NCBI RefSeq assembly: GCF_051961495.1
Contig: NZ_JBQCDF010000254.1
Coordinates: 1 to 23,312 of the forward strand
DNA from: Cytophaga sp051961495
Lineage (GTDB): Bacteria > Bacteroidota > Bacteroidia > Cytophagales > Cytophagaceae
DNA length: 23,312 nt
Direction of reading: 5' to 3'
A program made the translations under genes and the position numbers. Shown here one piece after another: positions 22,933-23,312 of the stretch (position 1 is the stretch's first letter; each line of letters begins with the position of its first letter). The notes beneath the pieces were generated by a model, which saw only the letters and a program-made list of their open reading frames with translations, did no database searches and was not told the origin of the DNA.

Positions 22933-23312
22933 ATGTTATTTAAAGATCTTGGTTTGTCTCCAGAGGTATTGGAGGCCATCGAAAGCGTGGGCTATTCTGA
23001 AGCTACACCTATTCAAGAAAAAACTATTCCTATTTTACTTACAGGAAAAGACCTTACAGGTCAGGCTCAAACAGGTACAGGTAAAACTGCATCTTTTGGT
23101 ATTCCTGCCATTGAGCATGTTGATTTATCAATCAATGCTACACAATCATTAATTCTTTGTCCTACCCGCGAACTTGCTTTACAGGTTTCAACAGAATTAA
23201 AAAAATTATCTAAATTCAAAAAAGGCTTACGCGTACTTGCTGTATATGGTGGTGAATCAATCGAAAGACAAATCAAAGATTTGAAATTTGGTGCACACAT
23301 TGTAGTTGGTAC
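22933..23312 (+). CDS. DEAD-box ATP-dependent RNA helicase, 3' end missing
   Basis: The first 126 residues of a helicase that runs off the window. It remodels structured RNA using ATP, typically in ribosome assembly or cold adaptation. Visible motifs in order: an opening FKDLGLSPEVLEAI, the Q motif with GYSEATPIQ, motif I (Walker A) AQTGTGKT, motif Ia PTRELALQ, and the GG of motif Ib (VYGGES), then the strand before the next motif (FGAHIVVG). The DEAD box itself lies beyond the window. The ATG at 22933 gives the standard family N-terminus. The gene has its own probable promoter and a long folded leader. Which paralogue (RhlE, DeaD or CshA type) cannot be decided without the C-terminus. Confidence 0.93.
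   Translation, partial: MLFKDLGLSPEVLEAIESVGYSEATPIQEKTIPILLTGKDLTGQAQTGTGKTASFGIPAIEHVDLSINATQSLILCPTRELALQVSTELKKLSKFKKGLRVLAVYGGESIERQIKDLKFGAHIVVG

Noticed and set aside
22949..23152. Plus-strand open frame of 67 codons near the right end.
   Set aside because: It is a +1 shadow of the DEAD-box helicase, whose real frame starts at 22933 and runs off the window.

Overview
The window looks like ordinary chromosome from a member of the Bacteroidota, most likely a free-living Cytophaga-type bacterium. This is inferred from several things: low-GC DNA, TAnnTTTG-type promoter boxes, few strong Shine-Dalgarno sites, lipoproteins with SCK starts, outer-membrane beta-barrels, and two proteins whose C-terminal modules look like type IX secretion (T9SS) sorting domains. 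I see no insertion sequence, prophage, CRISPR array, rRNA or tRNA.

Layout. 1-3.4 kb: the 3' end of an outer-membrane barrel gene meets, at a long two-way terminator, a leftward ECF sigma factor operon (sigma, Cys/Gly-rich two-helix membrane protein, 78-residue protein). A leftward pair follows: a divergent cation-efflux (CDF) transporter and a small membrane protein. 3.4-9.4 kb: housekeeping and hypothetical genes, namely parE (topoisomerase IV B), a secreted orphan, a cyclophilin, a WG-repeat exported protein and an alkyladenine DNA glycosylase. 9.5-15.1 kb: a small outer-membrane barrel, then the most notable locus, a cobalamin riboswitch driving a leftward operon of a BtuB-like TonB-dependent receptor, a secreted DUF4465-type protein with a T9SS tail, and a BtuG-like beta-propeller lipoprotein. 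15.3-19.3 kb: a compact leftward cluster mnmA - surface lipoprotein - subtilisin-like T9SS protease - rpe, with overlapping or nearly touching genes. 19.4-22.6 kb: a rightward cluster of a TrpF-like protein lacking the catalytic residues, a Pfk-2 type phosphofructokinase and a POT peptide transporter. 22.6-23.3 kb: a long structured leader and the start of a DEAD-box RNA helicase that runs off the end.

How it fits together. The B12 locus makes functional sense as a unit. The riboswitch senses intracellular cobalamin. The propeller lipoprotein and the secreted protein would capture corrinoid at the cell surface, and the TonB receptor would import it across the outer membrane. The inner-membrane ABC transporter is not in the window. 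The best candidates for undescribed biology are the two-domain T9SS-tailed protein in the B12 operon, the TrpF-like pseudoenzyme beside pfkB, the folded leader of the helicase, and the small membrane protein coupled to the ECF sigma factor.
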